This document shows positions 18,522 through 30,991 of a DNA stretch of 64,000 nt, piece by piece (positions within the stretch are counted from its first letter, which is position 1; each line of letters begins with the position of its first letter). Under the pieces are notes generated by a model. That model worked only from the letters and a program-made list of their open reading frames with translations, made no database searches and was not told where the DNA came from. The stretch covers positions 561,868-625,867 of the forward strand of contig NZ_JH725081.1 in the NCBI RefSeq assembly GCF_000278255.1, given 5' to 3'. Both the position numbers and the translations under genes were made by a program. Source of the DNA: Bartonella melophagi K-2C (GTDB lineage: Bacteria > Pseudomonadota > Alphaproteobacteria > Rhizobiales > Rhizobiaceae).

Positions 18522-19580
18522 ATGTATGTGTTTTTGAAAGAGACTGATGTTATTATTCCTCATTTAAAAAAACGTATGTCAGGAGTAACATCTACAATTA
18601 TTCAACTTATCCCATTGCAACGAAAACAGGGGATACGTATATCTACTTTGGGATGGGGATTGCCGCAAAGTTTGCCAGCTCTTTCTTTTAGAGATCTTTT
18701 TGGGCTTTGGAAAAATCCAATAAACAAGCCATTTCGTATCTGGCATGCACGACGCAATATTGAGATGCTCTGTGGTATCTTTTTTCGCGATGTTTTGCGC
18801 ATGAAGCTTAAACTCGTTTTTACATCAGCATCTCAGCGTCAGCATAAGCCTTTTACGAAATGGTTAATTCGTCGCATGGATAAAGTTATTGCTACCAGTG
18901 CGCGCACTGGTACTTATTTAGAAGTTCCTTATCAAGTTATTATGCATGGGGTGGACCTTGAGCGTTTTTCACCACCAAAAACTGTTAATGATTGCTTTGT
19001 AGCGACAGGGCTACCGGGAAAATATGCAGTAGGGTGTTTTGGGCGTGTGCGCTATTTAAAGGGTACTGATTTATTTGTGGATGCAATGTTAAAATTATTG
19101 CCACACTATCCTGATTGGACAGCAATTATAGCTGGTCGTACTACAACACAACATTATAATTTTGAAAAGAAATTACGTCAAAAGATTGCTCATGCTGGTT
19201 TGAGTGATCGCATTATTATTCTTGGTGAAATATTAGATGTACCTTTATGGTACCGTCGTCTATCGTTTTATGTAGCACCTTCTCGTTTAGAAGGTTTTGG
19301 TTTAACACCACTAGAGGCGATGGCGTCGCAAACAGCTGTAGTAACTAGTGATGCAGGTGTTTATGAAGAATTAGTAGTAGAAGGAACAGGAACAGTTGTT
19401 AAAGCAGGAGATGGATTAGTTTTAACTGCCGCAATTGAACCTTATTTTGCTGATTTAGAGAAAACATTGGCTACAGGAAAAAAGGCTTTAACTCATGTTC
19501 GCACTCATTTTCCTTTAGAAAAGGAAGCTTCTGCAATTGGGGGTGTCTATGAGATGATGTTTGAGGGAAAAACATTCTAA
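18522..19580 (+). CDS. lpsB: GT4 glycosyltransferase, LpsB/LpcC-type
   Basis: This 352-residue GT-B enzyme resembles the Rhizobium/Brucella LpsB (LpcC) core mannosyltransferase, which adds a sugar to the LPS inner core at the cytoplasmic face of the inner membrane. The nucleotide-sugar domain (about 160-350) contains CFGRVRYLKGTDLFVDAM and the GT4 motif SRLEGFGLTPLEAM with paired glutamates. It lies directly after greA, the same neighbourhood I recall in related Rhizobiales. The sugar donor is inferred. Bartonella LPS is a short deep-rough type, consistent with a need for few core enzymes. Confidence 0.82.
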   Translation: MYVFLKETDVIIPHLKKRMSGVTSTIIQLIPLQRKQGIRISTLGWGLPQSLPALSFRDLFGLWKNPINKPFRIWHARRNIEMLCGIFFRDVLRMKLKLVFTSASQRQHKPFTKWLIRRMDKVIATSARTGTYLEVPYQVIMHGVDLERFSPPKTVNDCFVATGLPGKYAVGCFGRVRYLKGTDLFVDAMLKLLPHYPDWTAIIAGRTTTQHYNFEKKLRQKIAHAGLSDRIIILGEILDVPLWYRRLSFYVAPSRLEGFGLTPLEAMASQTAVVTSDAGVYEELVVEGTGTVVKAGDGLVLTAAIEPYFADLEKTLATGKKALTHVRTHFPLEKEASAIGGVYEMMFEGKTF

Positions 19581-20371
19581 ATATACTTCAAGGTCTTTAG
19601 AATAATTATTTTGAAGAGAGAAAACGGATACCTTGAAAGAAATGTCGTATACCGTTTGCAAAATGATTCCGAATATGTTCACTAGAACTTAATTGATTGT
19701 CCATATCAAGAGGAGTTGTATTAAGGAAAAGTATTAAGTTCTTGTTGGGCGGAGTATAGTTAACAATAATTATTTCAGATTTTTTTTGTTACATTACTGT
19801 CAGTGAATTTTAAAAAAATGTTATTTTTTCTACAGCGTTTCATTTAAGTATAGGGATAGGTCTTCTTTCGAGATGCAGGTTGTTAAAGCTTTTTGTATTG
19901 ATTCAATATTAGAAATGGAGATGAGTTGTTAAATAACAAAGTTGTAAAAATTTTGATATTAAATGTAACGTAATATAGAAAGATCGGATTTACCAAAACT
20001 TTCCTATGTTGATGAACTAGTAGCCATTTATAAGTCATAACAAAGAAGTAATGCAGATCAGCTTTGGGCTGATAGAAAAGGCCTACAAAGTAGGATATCA
20101 CAAATCTTAGTCAATATAAGAAGTGTTGTACTCAATGTTTGGTTGTTTTTAATAACATTACCTTGCTTATTGACAAATGTATCTTAGACAGATGAAGCAG
20201 AAATTATAGTTGATGTTAAGCTTAACATTACTAATGTAGCTATCCATTTGAGGTTCTTTAAGGATTTTCCAATCAATTGGATTGAAGATTAGTTTTAATG
20301 TGTGTGTTATTCACCTTTTTGTTTAACTTGTAAATTTTTTTTATTACAAAATTAAGCATTAAGCATAAACA
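19581..20371. other. long gene-poor gap with decayed frames
   Basis: These 791 bases lie between the convergent lpsB-type and trkH genes. They hold no intact gene. Two minus-strand frames, 19606-19788 and 19883-20101, look like possible remains of one lost gene; neither is recognisable. Confidence 0.5.
19606..19788 (-). pseudogene. possible C-terminal gene remnant
   Basis: A 60-codon open stretch bounded by stops has no plausible start; its only ATG is at 19704. It ends ...SSEHIRNHFANGIRHFFQ and then GIRFLSSK, which looks more protein-like than random AT-rich sequence. I do not recognise the family. It may be the tail of a decayed minus-strand gene. Confidence 0.25.
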
Positions 20372-21772
20372 CTACTCGCGCCAAAAAGTAGGAATAAAAA
20401 ATACAAATATAGTTATAATTTCAAGACGGCCGGCTAGCATAAGAAAGCTTAAAATCCATAAAGCATTATCATTAATCGTCGTGAAATTACCAGAAGGACC
20501 AATAATTTCTCCAAAACCTGGACCGATATTTGAAAGTGCCGTTAAAACGCCTGTAAAAGCAGAAGTGAAATCAAGCCCGGTGGTGAGTAAAAGTGTAGTG
20601 CCAATAAGAAGACAAAACATATACAGGCATACAAAAAGCAAAACAGATTGAGCAATATCACTAGATATATTCGAATGATCATAGCGAACTTTTACAACTG
20701 CATTAGGGGAAAGGAGTTTTGCCATATTTGTTTGTGCAATGCGCCAAAGAATAATTAAGCGGTTGATTTTTATACCACCAGAGGTAGAGCCAGCGCACCC
20801 ACCTGTGAAAGAAACAATGAAAAAAACACCAAACGCAAAAGATCCCCAAAGTTGATAATTTTCAGCACTGTAGCCAGTGGTGCTGATAATAGATACAAAG
20901 TGAAAAATCACATCAAGGAAAGCCCAATGAAAGGTAAGATGATCCTGAGAACGCAACCACACAGCTAAAGCAAAGCTGAAAAAGAAAACAATATTTAGGA
21001 AAACGATAACTTGTGGATCAATAGAGCGTTTTGATTGGCCAGGAAGCACTAGTTTTACATAAAGTACAAAGGGTAAAGCAGAAAGCAACATGAAGATTGT
21101 TGAAACAATCAGGATGGCTGGCTTATCAGAAAAATAACCAAATGAGGCATCGTGGGTTGAGAACCCAGCAGTTGCTATCGTACTCATTGCATGGTTGATG
21201 GCATCAAATAAGGTCATGCCAGCAGCAAAATAAGAGAGCATGCAAGCAAGCGTTAGTCCAATATAGGCAATGATAATTCCATTAGCGATTTGATTAATAC
21301 GGGGCAATATTTTTTCTGATTTATCTGATGATTCCATATGAAAAAGTTGTACTCCCCCAACACGAAGTGAAGGCAAAAGCAATAAAGCTAAACCAATAAA
21401 ACCAATACCTCCTATCCAGCAGATGAGAGAACGCCATAGCAGAATGCTTCGTGAAAGATTATCAAGACCTGTGATTACGGTGGAACCTGTTGTTGTAATT
21501 CCAGAGACAGATTCAAAAATTGCTCCTGCTAAGGAAATTGGGAGTGGAGAAAGATACAGAGGGAGAGCACCCACTATACTACCTGTTAGCCAAAGGCAAA
21601 GAGTCAATGTGAAACCAAGGCGTGCTGAAAAACGGCAGCTCGCACCTCTGGTAGCTAAAAGAATCAGCGTTGCTAGCATGGTAGTTATAACACAAGAGTA
21701 AAGAAAAGCTGCCCAATTGTGGTTTCCATCACGCAAATCTACAAGAGCAGGCAAAAGCATTGCTGCTCCCAT
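20372..21772 (-). CDS. trkH: potassium uptake membrane protein TrkH
   Basis: TrkH forms the K+ channel of the Trk uptake system, normally with NAD-binding TrkA. The 466-residue product has about ten membrane segments and the four selectivity-loop regions, including SGITTTGSTVITGL, TAGFSTHD, STTGYSAENY and LSNIGPGFGEIIG. The ATG at 21772 (MGAAMLLPALVDL) cuts into the first membrane helix. The frame continues upstream with 15 more helix-like codons to an ATT at 21817, which has AGGAAA in the right place, so the true start may be that ATT. trxB diverges from it. Confidence 0.92.
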   Translation of the reverse strand: MGAAMLLPALVDLRDGNHNWAAFLYSCVITTMLATLILLATRGASCRFSARLGFTLTLCLWLTGSIVGALPLYLSPLPISLAGAIFESVSGITTTGSTVITGLDNLSRSILLWRSLICWIGGIGFIGLALLLLPSLRVGGVQLFHMESSDKSEKILPRINQIANGIIIAYIGLTLACMLSYFAAGMTLFDAINHAMSTIATAGFSTHDASFGYFSDKPAILIVSTIFMLLSALPFVLYVKLVLPGQSKRSIDPQVIVFLNIVFFFSFALAVWLRSQDHLTFHWAFLDVIFHFVSIISTTGYSAENYQLWGSFAFGVFFIVSFTGGCAGSTSGGIKINRLIILWRIAQTNMAKLLSPNAVVKVRYDHSNISSDIAQSVLLFVCLYMFCLLIGTTLLLTTGLDFTSAFTGVLTALSNIGPGFGEIIGPSGNFTTINDNALWILSFLMLAGRLEIITIFVFFIPTFWRE

Positions 21773-22063
21773 GATTAATGCAAAACGTGCACAGATATTG
21801 GTAATAAACTGAAAAATGACTGTTTCCTATCTCTTTTTTATTTTGTTTGTGGTTTTGTACTCATTAGTGTGTATATATCTGTATAAGATGCAGTTTAGTT
21901 TCTATAGTAAGCAAGCTATGATAAATTGGCAATCAACCTTTAGTAGACCTTGAAAGAAATACAGGTGAACCATAACTTGAATTGTAAGAGAAATATTTTA
22001 AAAAGGCTACATTTTTCATCATAATTTATAGATATAAAGAGGATTAAAAGAGAAAGGGATTTT

Positions 22064-23017
22064 ATGACAAAACCGCATATTCGCGTTCTTATTATTGGTT
22101 CGGGGCCAGCTGGTTATACAGCGGCAATCTATGCGGCAAGAGCAATGCTTAAACCTGTTTTGGTTACAGGAGTGCAGCAGGGTGGACAGTTGACAATTAC
22201 AACCGATGTTGAAAACTACCCAGGTTTTTCTGATTCAATTCAAGGGCCATGGTTGATGGGACAAATGGCAAAACAAGCTGAGCATATGGGTACGGAAATT
22301 GTTTATGATAGTATTATAAAAGCTGATTTATCGAAACGTCCTTTTACTTTATATGGGGATTCAGGAACACAATATTGTTGTGATGCATTGATTATTGCAA
22401 CAGGAGCACAAGCTCGCTGGCTTGGTTTGGAAAGCGAACAAACCTTTATGGGCGGTGGTGTTTCTGCTTGTGCTACTTGTGATGGTTTTTTTTATCGTGA
22501 TAAAGATGTTATTGTTGTAGGTGGTGGAAATACGGCTGTTGAAGAAGCACTTTATTTATCACACTTGGCTAAAAGTGTTAGTATAGTTCACCGGAGAGAT
22601 CATTTTCGTGCGGAAAAAATTTTGCAAAATAGATTATTTGCTCGCGATAATGTGTGTATTATTTGGGATCATATAGTAGAGGAAATTGTTGGTTTACCAG
22701 CTAATTCATCAATGGGTGCTGTTGTGACAGGAGCGCGTCTTAAAAATATTAAAACAGGTCAAGAACTTAAAATGGATGCAGATGGGATATTTATTGCTAT
22801 CGGGCATGACCCTGCTGTTTCTTTGTTTGAAGGACAATTGAAACAAAAACCAGGTGGCTATTTATGGACGGCACCAGATTCAACAGCTACAAGCATTTCT
22901 GGTGTTTTTGCTGCAGGAGATGTAGCGGATGATGTATTTCGTCAAGCTGTGACTGCTGCAGGAAGGGGATGTATGGCCGCGTTAGAGGCAGAACGGTTTT
23001 TAGATTTACAAACATAA
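22064..23017 (+). CDS. trxB: thioredoxin reductase
   Basis: TrxB passes electrons from NADPH through FAD to thioredoxin. The 317-residue protein has the FAD motif IIGSGPAGYTAAIYAAR (about 10-26), the redox pair Cys136/Cys139 in ACATCDG, the NADPH motif VVGGGNTAVEEA and the C-terminal FAD segment GVFAAGDVADDVFRQA. AAAGGGA precedes the ATG. The LysR gene starts 53 bases downstream and may share its transcript. Confidence 0.97.
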   Translation: MTKPHIRVLIIGSGPAGYTAAIYAARAMLKPVLVTGVQQGGQLTITTDVENYPGFSDSIQGPWLMGQMAKQAEHMGTEIVYDSIIKADLSKRPFTLYGDSGTQYCCDALIIATGAQARWLGLESEQTFMGGGVSACATCDGFFYRDKDVIVVGGGNTAVEEALYLSHLAKSVSIVHRRDHFRAEKILQNRLFARDNVCIIWDHIVEEIVGLPANSSMGAVVTGARLKNIKTGQELKMDADGIFIAIGHDPAVSLFEGQLKQKPGGYLWTAPDSTATSISGVFAAGDVADDVFRQAVTAAGRGCMAALEAERFLDLQT

Positions 23018-23070
23018 GCGTTTTTAAACAAACAGTTGTTTAATTAGTAAAAAAGATTAGAGAAAAAATT

Positions 23071-23976
23071 GTGACTTCACCGTTGGATTGGGATAAACTA
23101 AGAGTTTTTCATGCTGCAGCAGAGGCGGGTTCTTTTACGCATGCAGCTGAAAAGCTTCATTTGTCTCAATCAGCGATTTCGCGGCAGGTTGCTTCTTTAG
23201 AGCAAGATGTTGGTGTTCCCTTGTTTCAACGTCATGCGCGTGGTTTAATTTTAACAGAGCAGGGTGAAATTCTCTACCGTACCGCTTATGATGTGTTAAT
23301 GAAGCTTGAAAATGCGCGTTCGCAATTAAACGAAAGCAGCAAGAAACCAACAGGGCGTTTACGCGTTACATCAACTTTTGGAATGGGGGCAGGGTGGCTT
23401 GCAGAACGTGTGCATGAATTTCTTAGTCTTTATCCCGATATGCAGGTACAACTCTTGCTTGATGATGAAGAGATTGATTTAACAATACGTTATGCGGACT
23501 GTGCAGTTCGCTTACATCAACCCCAACAACCTGGTCTTATACAAAGAAAATTATTTACGGTTCGTATGCATGTTTATGCTTCAGTAAATTATATTGCAAC
23601 TTATGGAAAGCCAGAAAAATTATCTGAACTAGATAAACACCGCATTATTTCATTTGGTGAACCTGTCCCCTCTTATTTGTCTGGTTTAAATTGGTTAGAA
23701 AAAGCAGGGAGAAGTGATGGCTCTTTGCGTGTTTCAGTCTTACAAATTAATAATATTATTTCGATCAAGAATGCGCTTATGCGTGATTTTGGTATTGCTG
23801 TACTTCCCGATTATATTGTGAATAACAATGAGCAACTTGTACGTCTTTTTTCTGATATGATTGATATCCCTTCTTTTGATACCTTCTTTTGTTATCCTGA
23901 TGCTTTGAAAAATTCGGCAAAGCTCAATGCTTTTCGAGATTATATTTTTCTAAAAGCTCGTAAATGGTCTTTTTAA
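23071..23976 (+). CDS. LysR-family transcriptional regulator
   Basis: This 301-residue protein begins at a GTG. The N-terminal winged HTH (about 5-65) has the family pattern DWDKLRVFHAAAEAGSFTHA and LSQSAISRQVASLEQDVGVPL. The C-terminal effector domain (about 95-300) is a periplasmic-binding-protein fold. The gene lies 53 bases after trxB in the same direction, an arrangement that suggests co-transcription but does not name its targets. The inducer is unknown. Confidence 0.9.
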   Translation: MTSPLDWDKLRVFHAAAEAGSFTHAAEKLHLSQSAISRQVASLEQDVGVPLFQRHARGLILTEQGEILYRTAYDVLMKLENARSQLNESSKKPTGRLRVTSTFGMGAGWLAERVHEFLSLYPDMQVQLLLDDEEIDLTIRYADCAVRLHQPQQPGLIQRKLFTVRMHVYASVNYIATYGKPEKLSELDKHRIISFGEPVPSYLSGLNWLEKAGRSDGSLRVSVLQINNIISIKNALMRDFGIAVLPDYIVNNNEQLVRLFSDMIDIPSFDTFFCYPDALKNSAKLNAFRDYIFLKARKWSF

Positions 23977-24248
23977 TAGAGTGATGTTTTTTAAACTATT
24001 AGGTAATTAAAGTAATTTATAAGCTATGTGTGTTTATTGTATAGCAGCTCGCTTTAAGTTTTTATTATGCTTCATTTTTTGTAAAATGATATAAATTTAT
24101 TACTTCTTGATTATATCTACTTTTATTGCTTTTTTGGATATTTCTCTGCAAAGATCTGTTAAATTGGTTTTATTTCTAAAAATTTAGCAAATTAGGCGAG
24201 CGTATATCCAGTTTTTACTTTTAGATATGAACAATGATTCAAAATTTT

Positions 24249-25923
<1,675 letters not shown>

Positions 25924-26136
25924 TTAAAGAACTGCAAGATTTCCAGCAGCAAGTTTTCCTGAACGACGATCTTGAACAACTTCATACGAAATTTTCTGCC
26001 CTTCATTAAGGTTACTCAAACCAGAGCGTTCAACAGCAGAAATATGTACGAATACATCTGCACTCCCATCATTAGGTTGGATAAAACCAAAACCTTTTGT
26101 TGTATTAAACCACTTAACTGTTCCTGTAGAAGACAT
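25924..26136 (-). CDS. cspA: cold-shock domain protein
   Basis: This 70-residue single cold-shock domain binds single-stranded RNA and DNA and melts RNA structure. The RNA-binding motifs KGFGFIQP (RNP1) and VFVHI (RNP2) are intact, in the order TGTVKWFNTTKGFGFI. AAGGAG lies 7 bases before the ATG. The gene is monocistronic with its own terminator. Which of several csp paralogues it represents cannot be told, so the symbol is generic. Cold induction is not shown by the sequence. Confidence 0.93.
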   Translation of the reverse strand: MSSTGTVKWFNTTKGFGFIQPNDGSADVFVHISAVERSGLSNLNEGQKISYEVVQDRRSGKLAAGNLAVL

Positions 26137-26389
26137 AAGACACTCCTTATATAAATATTATCATATATTGAAGCTAAAGGCTTTCAATATGGCTTTAAAT
26201 CGAAATTATAGGCAGGAGAAGTTTTGTCAAAAATGCGTATTGCACAGGAAAAAAGTCACGTAACCGAAAATCCGATCGCAATAATAATAAAGGACTTTTG
26301 AATAAGAAACAAGTCTAATTAATATCTTTATGCAAAGAAAAGGTCAGTAAGAAGTAAGAAACGTTAGTTTTGTAGATGTAGTTCAAATC

Positions 26390-29300
26390 TTAAGCAAAAT
26401 AACTTTGTAGGGGACGCACTTCCAAATGGCTAGACTTGAGTGCTTCAATGGCTTGTACTGCGGCTTCAGCTCCAGCTATTGTTGTATAATAGGGTACTTT
26501 TTGCATGAGTGTTGCTTGGCGCAATGATTTAGAGTCTGAAATGGCACTGGCCGTATTTGTTGTATTGAAAATCAATTGGATTTGCCGATTACGAATGGCA
26601 TCTTCAATATGAGGATGACCTTCTAGCACTTTATTAATTTTTTGGGCTTTAACACCATGAAAATCAAGAAATTTTTGTGTTCCACTTGTCGCTAAAACAG
26701 AAAAACCAAGCTCAGTTAAGCGTTTGACGCACTTGAGGATACGTTTTTTATCTTCATCTCTCACAGAAACAAATACAGTTCCCTTATATGGCAGATCAAC
26801 ACCAGCCCCAAGCTGTGCTTTAGCAAAAGCAAGCGCAAATTCGTAATCGACCCCCATAACTTCTCCGGTTGAACGCATTTCTGGACCAAGCAGCGTATCT
26901 ACACCTGGAAAACGATCGAAAGGAAAGACTGCTTCTTTGACGGCGATATGCTGTTTTTGGGGTGCAGAAGGTAATCCACCGTAAGCTTGAAGTGCACTGT
27001 GAAGTTTTTCTCCCGCCATAATACGTGCAGCAATTTTAGCAATTGGTCGACCAATGGTTTTTGCAACAAATGGGACAGTACGTGAAGCACGGGGATTGGC
27101 TTCTAAGACATAAATCACTCCATCTTTGATGGCATATTGTACATTCATTAAGCCCACAACATGAAGTGCTTGCGCTAAAGCTTTGGTTTGACGTTCTAAT
27201 TCAAAGACCAATTCAGGTGAAAGTGTGTTTACAGGCAAAGAACAAGCTGAATCGCCAGAATGGATACCTGCTTCTTCAATATGTTCCATAATGCCAACGA
27301 TAAGTGTTTCCTCACCATCGCACAGACAATCAACATCAACTTCAATAGCTTGTGTTAGATAGGTATCAAATAAAAGTGGGTTTTTACTGAGTAATGTATT
27401 GATCTGCTTTGTTGTGTCGTTAGGGTAACAGGCTTTGAGATCTTCTGAAACTAATTCAGGAACTATTTCAAGCAGATAATTTTGCAAGTTACGTTCATCG
27501 CGAATAATTTGCATAGCACGTCCGCCTAAAACATAAGAAGGGCGTACAACTAATGGAAAACCTAGGTCATGAGCAATAAGACGTGCTTGTTCAATTGAAT
27601 GGGCAATGCCATTTTGGGGTTGTTTTAAGTTAAGCTTGAATAATAATTGTTGAAAGCGATCTCTGTCTTCTGCCAGATCAATAGCATCTGGTGAAGTACC
27701 TAAAATGGGAATGTTATTTTTTTCTAACGCATTTGCTAATTTCAATGGTGTTTGTCCGCCAAATTGAACGATAACTCCAATCAACTCACCTTTTTCCTGT
27801 TCCGTTTCTAAAACAGCTAAAACATCTTCTATTGTTAAAGGTTCAAAATAAAGGCGGTCAGATGTATCGTAATCAGTCGAAACAGTTTCGGGGTTGCAGT
27901 TAATCATGATAGCTTCAAAGCCTGCATCACGCAAAGCAAAAGCAGCGTGGCAACAACAATAGTCAAATTCAATTCCTTGGCCGATGCGGTTTGGACCACC
28001 ACCCAAAATGACAATTTTTTTGTGTTTAGAAACATGTGCTTCTGAACATGTTACCCCTGCAAAAGGTGTTTCATAGGTTGAATACATATAAGCTGTAGGT
28101 GAAACAAATTCAGCAGCACAGGTATCAATCCGTTTAAACACATGTTTAACATTAAGCGATTTACGTAAAGTAGCAATATTGTCTGGCTCTTGCCCTATAA
28201 GATTAGCTAAACGTGCGTCTGAAAAGCCCATGGCTTTTAACATACGTAGATTGTCTGCATCTTGAGGAAGACCGTGAGAGCGAATACGCTGTTCCATTTC
28301 AACGATAGAAGCTATTTGTTCTAAAAACCATGGATCAATTTTACTTATTTGGTGAATTTCATTTAACGGTAACCCCATGCGCATTGCTTGAGCCACATAA
28401 CGTAAACGATTAGGGCTTGGTATTGCGATGGCTGAACGTATAGAATTATTTTCATCACCTTCAGCATGTTCAGGAAGCTCAATTTCATCAAGGCCGGTAA
28501 GACCTGTTTCAAGTCCACGGAGTGCCTTTTGCAATGATTCTTGAAAAGTACGGCCAATTGCCATGACTTCCCCTACAGATTTCATTGCAGTAGTTAGGAC
28601 AGATGATGAACCGGGAAATTTTTCAAAAGCAAAACGAGGAATTTTGGTGACAATATAATCAATAGAGGGTTCAAATGACGCTGGTGTTATACCACCTGTA
28701 ATATCGTTTTTTAATTCATCAAGTGTATAGCCAACTGCTAATTTTGCTGCCACCTTGGCAATTGGAAAAGCTGTTGCTTTTGAAGCAAGTGCTGAAGAAC
28801 GTGAAACACGTGGGTTCATTTCAATGACAATTAAACGACCATTTTCAGGATTAACAGCAAACTGCACATTAGCTCCACCGGTCTCGACACCAATTTCACG
28901 CAATACAGCAATTGAGGCGTTGCGCATGATTTGGTATTCTTTATCGGTTAAAGTAAGAGCAGGGGCAACGGTAATAGAATCACCAGTGTGGATACCCATA
29001 GGATCAATATTTTCAACGGAACAAACGATAATACAGTTATCTTGTTTATCGCGGACGATTTCCATTTCATATTCTTTCCACCCCAAAACACTTTCTTCAA
29101 TCAGAACTTCCGTTGTGGGAGATGCTTCAAGGCCACGTTCAATAATTTCATAAAATTCAGAGCGATTATAAGCAATACCACCGCCTGTTCCACCAAGTGT
29201 GAATGAAGGGCGAATGATAACCGGAAGGCCAATAATATCAAAAGCTTGAACTGCTTTTGCTGTGGCATGTGCTATATAACGTTGTTTACGATCGGCTTCT

Positions 29301-29875
29301 GTATGATACCAATCGTGATCAAGTTTCTCTAATGCCTGCTCAAGTGCATCACCGGAAAGTTCAGTTTTCAGTTCATTACGTCTTTTTTCGTATAGTCGAC
29401 GATCTTCTTCTTTAAGTTCTGTTGCATTGGCTAACATAGAACGCGGTGTTTCTAAACCGATCTTTGCCATTGATTTGCGAAATAAAGCACGATCTTCGGC
29501 TTTATCAATAACGTCAGCATTAGCTCCGATCATTTCAACGTTATAACGGTCTAAGATTCCCATACGCTTTAATGATAAAGCTGTATTAAGTGCTGTCTGT
29601 CCTCCCATGGTAGCTAAAAGAGCGTCTGGGCGTTCATAAGCAATAATTTTGGCGACTATTTCTGGGGTAATGGGTTCAATATAAGTTGCGTTAGCTAAAT
29701 CTGGATCGGTCATAATGGTGGCAGGATTAGAATTGACTAGAATAATTCGGTAGCCTTCTTCCTTTAAAGCTTTACAAGCTTGTGTGCCTGAATAGTCAAA
29801 TTCACATGCCTGGCCAATAATAATAGGTCCTGCTCCAATGATAAGAATAGATTTTATATCTGTACGTTTTGGCAT
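26390..29875 (-). CDS. carB: carbamoyl-phosphate synthase large subunit
   Basis: CarB uses ammonia from CarA, bicarbonate and two ATP to make carbamoyl phosphate for arginine and pyrimidine synthesis. I place the start at the ATG at 29875 ([10 protein letters not shown], 1161 residues), which has AGGAAA upstream. Two homologous ATP-grasp halves are visible: the first opens with [21 protein letters not shown] and the second with [20 protein letters not shown]. The C-terminal MGS-like allosteric domain (about 1010-1161) follows. It is longer than E. coli CarB because of a linker in the first half (about 140-205), seen in other Rhizobiales. carA lies 2.5 kb away on the same strand. Confidence 0.97.
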   Translation of the reverse strand: MPKRTDIKSILIIGAGPIIIGQACEFDYSGTQACKALKEEGYRIILVNSNPATIMTDPDLANATYIEPITPEIVAKIIAYERPDALLATMGGQTALNTALSLKRMGILDRYNVEMIGANADVIDKAEDRALFRKSMAKIGLETPRSMLANATELKEEDRRLYEKRRNELKTELSGDALEQALEKLDHDWYHTEADRKQRYIAHATAKAVQAFDIIGLPVIIRPSFTLGGTGGGIAYNRSEFYEIIERGLEASPTTEVLIEESVLGWKEYEMEIVRDKQDNCIIVCSVENIDPMGIHTGDSITVAPALTLTDKEYQIMRNASIAVLREIGVETGGANVQFAVNPENGRLIVIEMNPRVSRSSALASKATAFPIAKVAAKLAVGYTLDELKNDITGGITPASFEPSIDYIVTKIPRFAFEKFPGSSSVLTTAMKSVGEVMAIGRTFQESLQKALRGLETGLTGLDEIELPEHAEGDENNSIRSAIAIPSPNRLRYVAQAMRMGLPLNEIHQISKIDPWFLEQIASIVEMEQRIRSHGLPQDADNLRMLKAMGFSDARLANLIGQEPDNIATLRKSLNVKHVFKRIDTCAAEFVSPTAYMYSTYETPFAGVTCSEAHVSKHKKIVILGGGPNRIGQGIEFDYCCCHAAFALRDAGFEAIMINCNPETVSTDYDTSDRLYFEPLTIEDVLAVLETEQEKGELIGVIVQFGGQTPLKLANALEKNNIPILGTSPDAIDLAEDRDRFQQLLFKLNLKQPQNGIAHSIEQARLIAHDLGFPLVVRPSYVLGGRAMQIIRDERNLQNYLLEIVPELVSEDLKACYPNDTTKQINTLLSKNPLLFDTYLTQAIEVDVDCLCDGEETLIVGIMEHIEEAGIHSGDSACSLPVNTLSPELVFELERQTKALAQALHVVGLMNVQYAIKDGVIYVLEANPRASRTVPFVAKTIGRPIAKIAARIMAGEKLHSALQAYGGLPSAPQKQHIAVKEAVFPFDRFPGVDTLLGPEMRSTGEVMGVDYEFALAFAKAQLGAGVDLPYKGTVFVSVRDEDKKRILKCVKRLTELGFSVLATSGTQKFLDFHGVKAQKINKVLEGHPHIEDAIRNRQIQLIFNTTNTASAISDSKSLRQATLMQKVPYYTTIAGAEAAVQAIEALKSSHLEVRPLQSYFA

Positions 29876-30991
29876 GTTTTTTCCTATCACAAATTTCTGT
29901 GCGCAGTTGTGGCAGGCAGAATATTGAAAAATTTTAAGGCTAAACTCACTTTATAGGTTAATAAATGAGGAAAGTAATCCATAAAATGCTTTTTCCATGT
30001 TTTTTTTATAAAAATTGGAAATCAATATTTTCTTCTTTGTTGCTGATAAACTTTATATAGCTGTATATAGCTGTGAAAGTGTGTTTTTTGATAAAAGAGA
30101 CAATAATGTATTAGTAAAAAGCACGTTCAAGTCAGTGTATTGAAGACTGGTGTATTGATAAGATATAAACAACTGTTGATCGTAAATAGAATTTAGACAG
30201 ATAGAAATTAAGCTGTTTGTGTACAGCAATAACTGTAGCGTGCTTATATGCTGATTATCCTTATTAAATTTTTGGATGATGTTTTTGATTGTGTTCTCTT
30301 TAGTGATGACGTTCAAAATAGAGCTTTCTTTTAAACACGGTAATGAATAATCAATATTACTAGAAAGATACGTAGCTGCAATTTTCTGCTGATATAACCA
30401 CGTGTTAGCAAGAACTTATGTTGATATTTATAGATTGCATCTTTGCTATTGGTTTTATCACTATTTGGCTGATTATAGTTTTTATTTTAGTGGTGTATTC
30501 CAAACTGAATAGTGATACCAAAATCGCACACTGCGCTATTTTCTAAACTTATGTTATTGTGTATAGATTTGATTTATTCTTTTAAGAAATAACCTGCATA
30601 AATATGCAATGGGTTTATAGCACTTTTAATATTTCTTATATGGATAGAATTGCAAGGGTTGTTACATTAAGATTTTGATTGATTTAACCAACTAGAAAAG
30701 ATTTTTACAAAAGTAATGGTGTAGGAATACTAAACGTGGACAGCAAAATTAATAATAATGTTTTGAAAAAAACATACACGGCTATAGAGTTTTGAAATTT
30801 ATTCAAATTTATTACGTGTGGTGAATAGTTTAGATATGGTTATAAAATTTAGTAATAAATAATATTATATAATATTTTTTCATGTTTTCCGTAACCTTTT
30901 TTTATTTTGTTATTGTTATATATGAAACTCGAATTATGTTTTTGGGCGGCTCTAAAAATAAGTAAGGTCTAAAAAACAGAGGCGAAGAAAT
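29876..30991. other. 1.1-kb gene-poor gap upstream of carB
   Basis: The left end carries the carB promoter and the right end the MFS gene promoter. A minus-strand frame at 30053-30316 has AT-driven composition and I do not accept it. A 42-codon plus-strand frame at 30418-30546 is listed separately. Confidence 0.5.
30418..30546 (+). CDS. possible 42-residue single-pass membrane peptide
   Basis: The frame begins MLIFIDCIFAIGFITIWLII and continues with a hydrophobic stretch to about residue 27, then a polar tail. There is no convincing ribosome-binding site. It may be a small membrane protein, a remnant, or chance in AT-rich DNA, which readily encodes Ile/Phe/Leu runs. Confidence 0.15.
   Translation: MLIFIDCIFAIGFITIWLIIVFILVVYSKLNSDTKIAHCAIF

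Noticed and set aside
19883-20101. 72-codon minus-strand frame near trkH taken as a gene
   Set aside because: It has no ribosome site and no recognisable motif; kept only as part of a possible decayed gene.
30053-30316. 87-codon minus-strand frame upstream of carB
   Set aside because: Rich in Leu, Ile, Asn, Ser and Thr with no domain, signal or ribosome site; it lies where the carB promoter should be.
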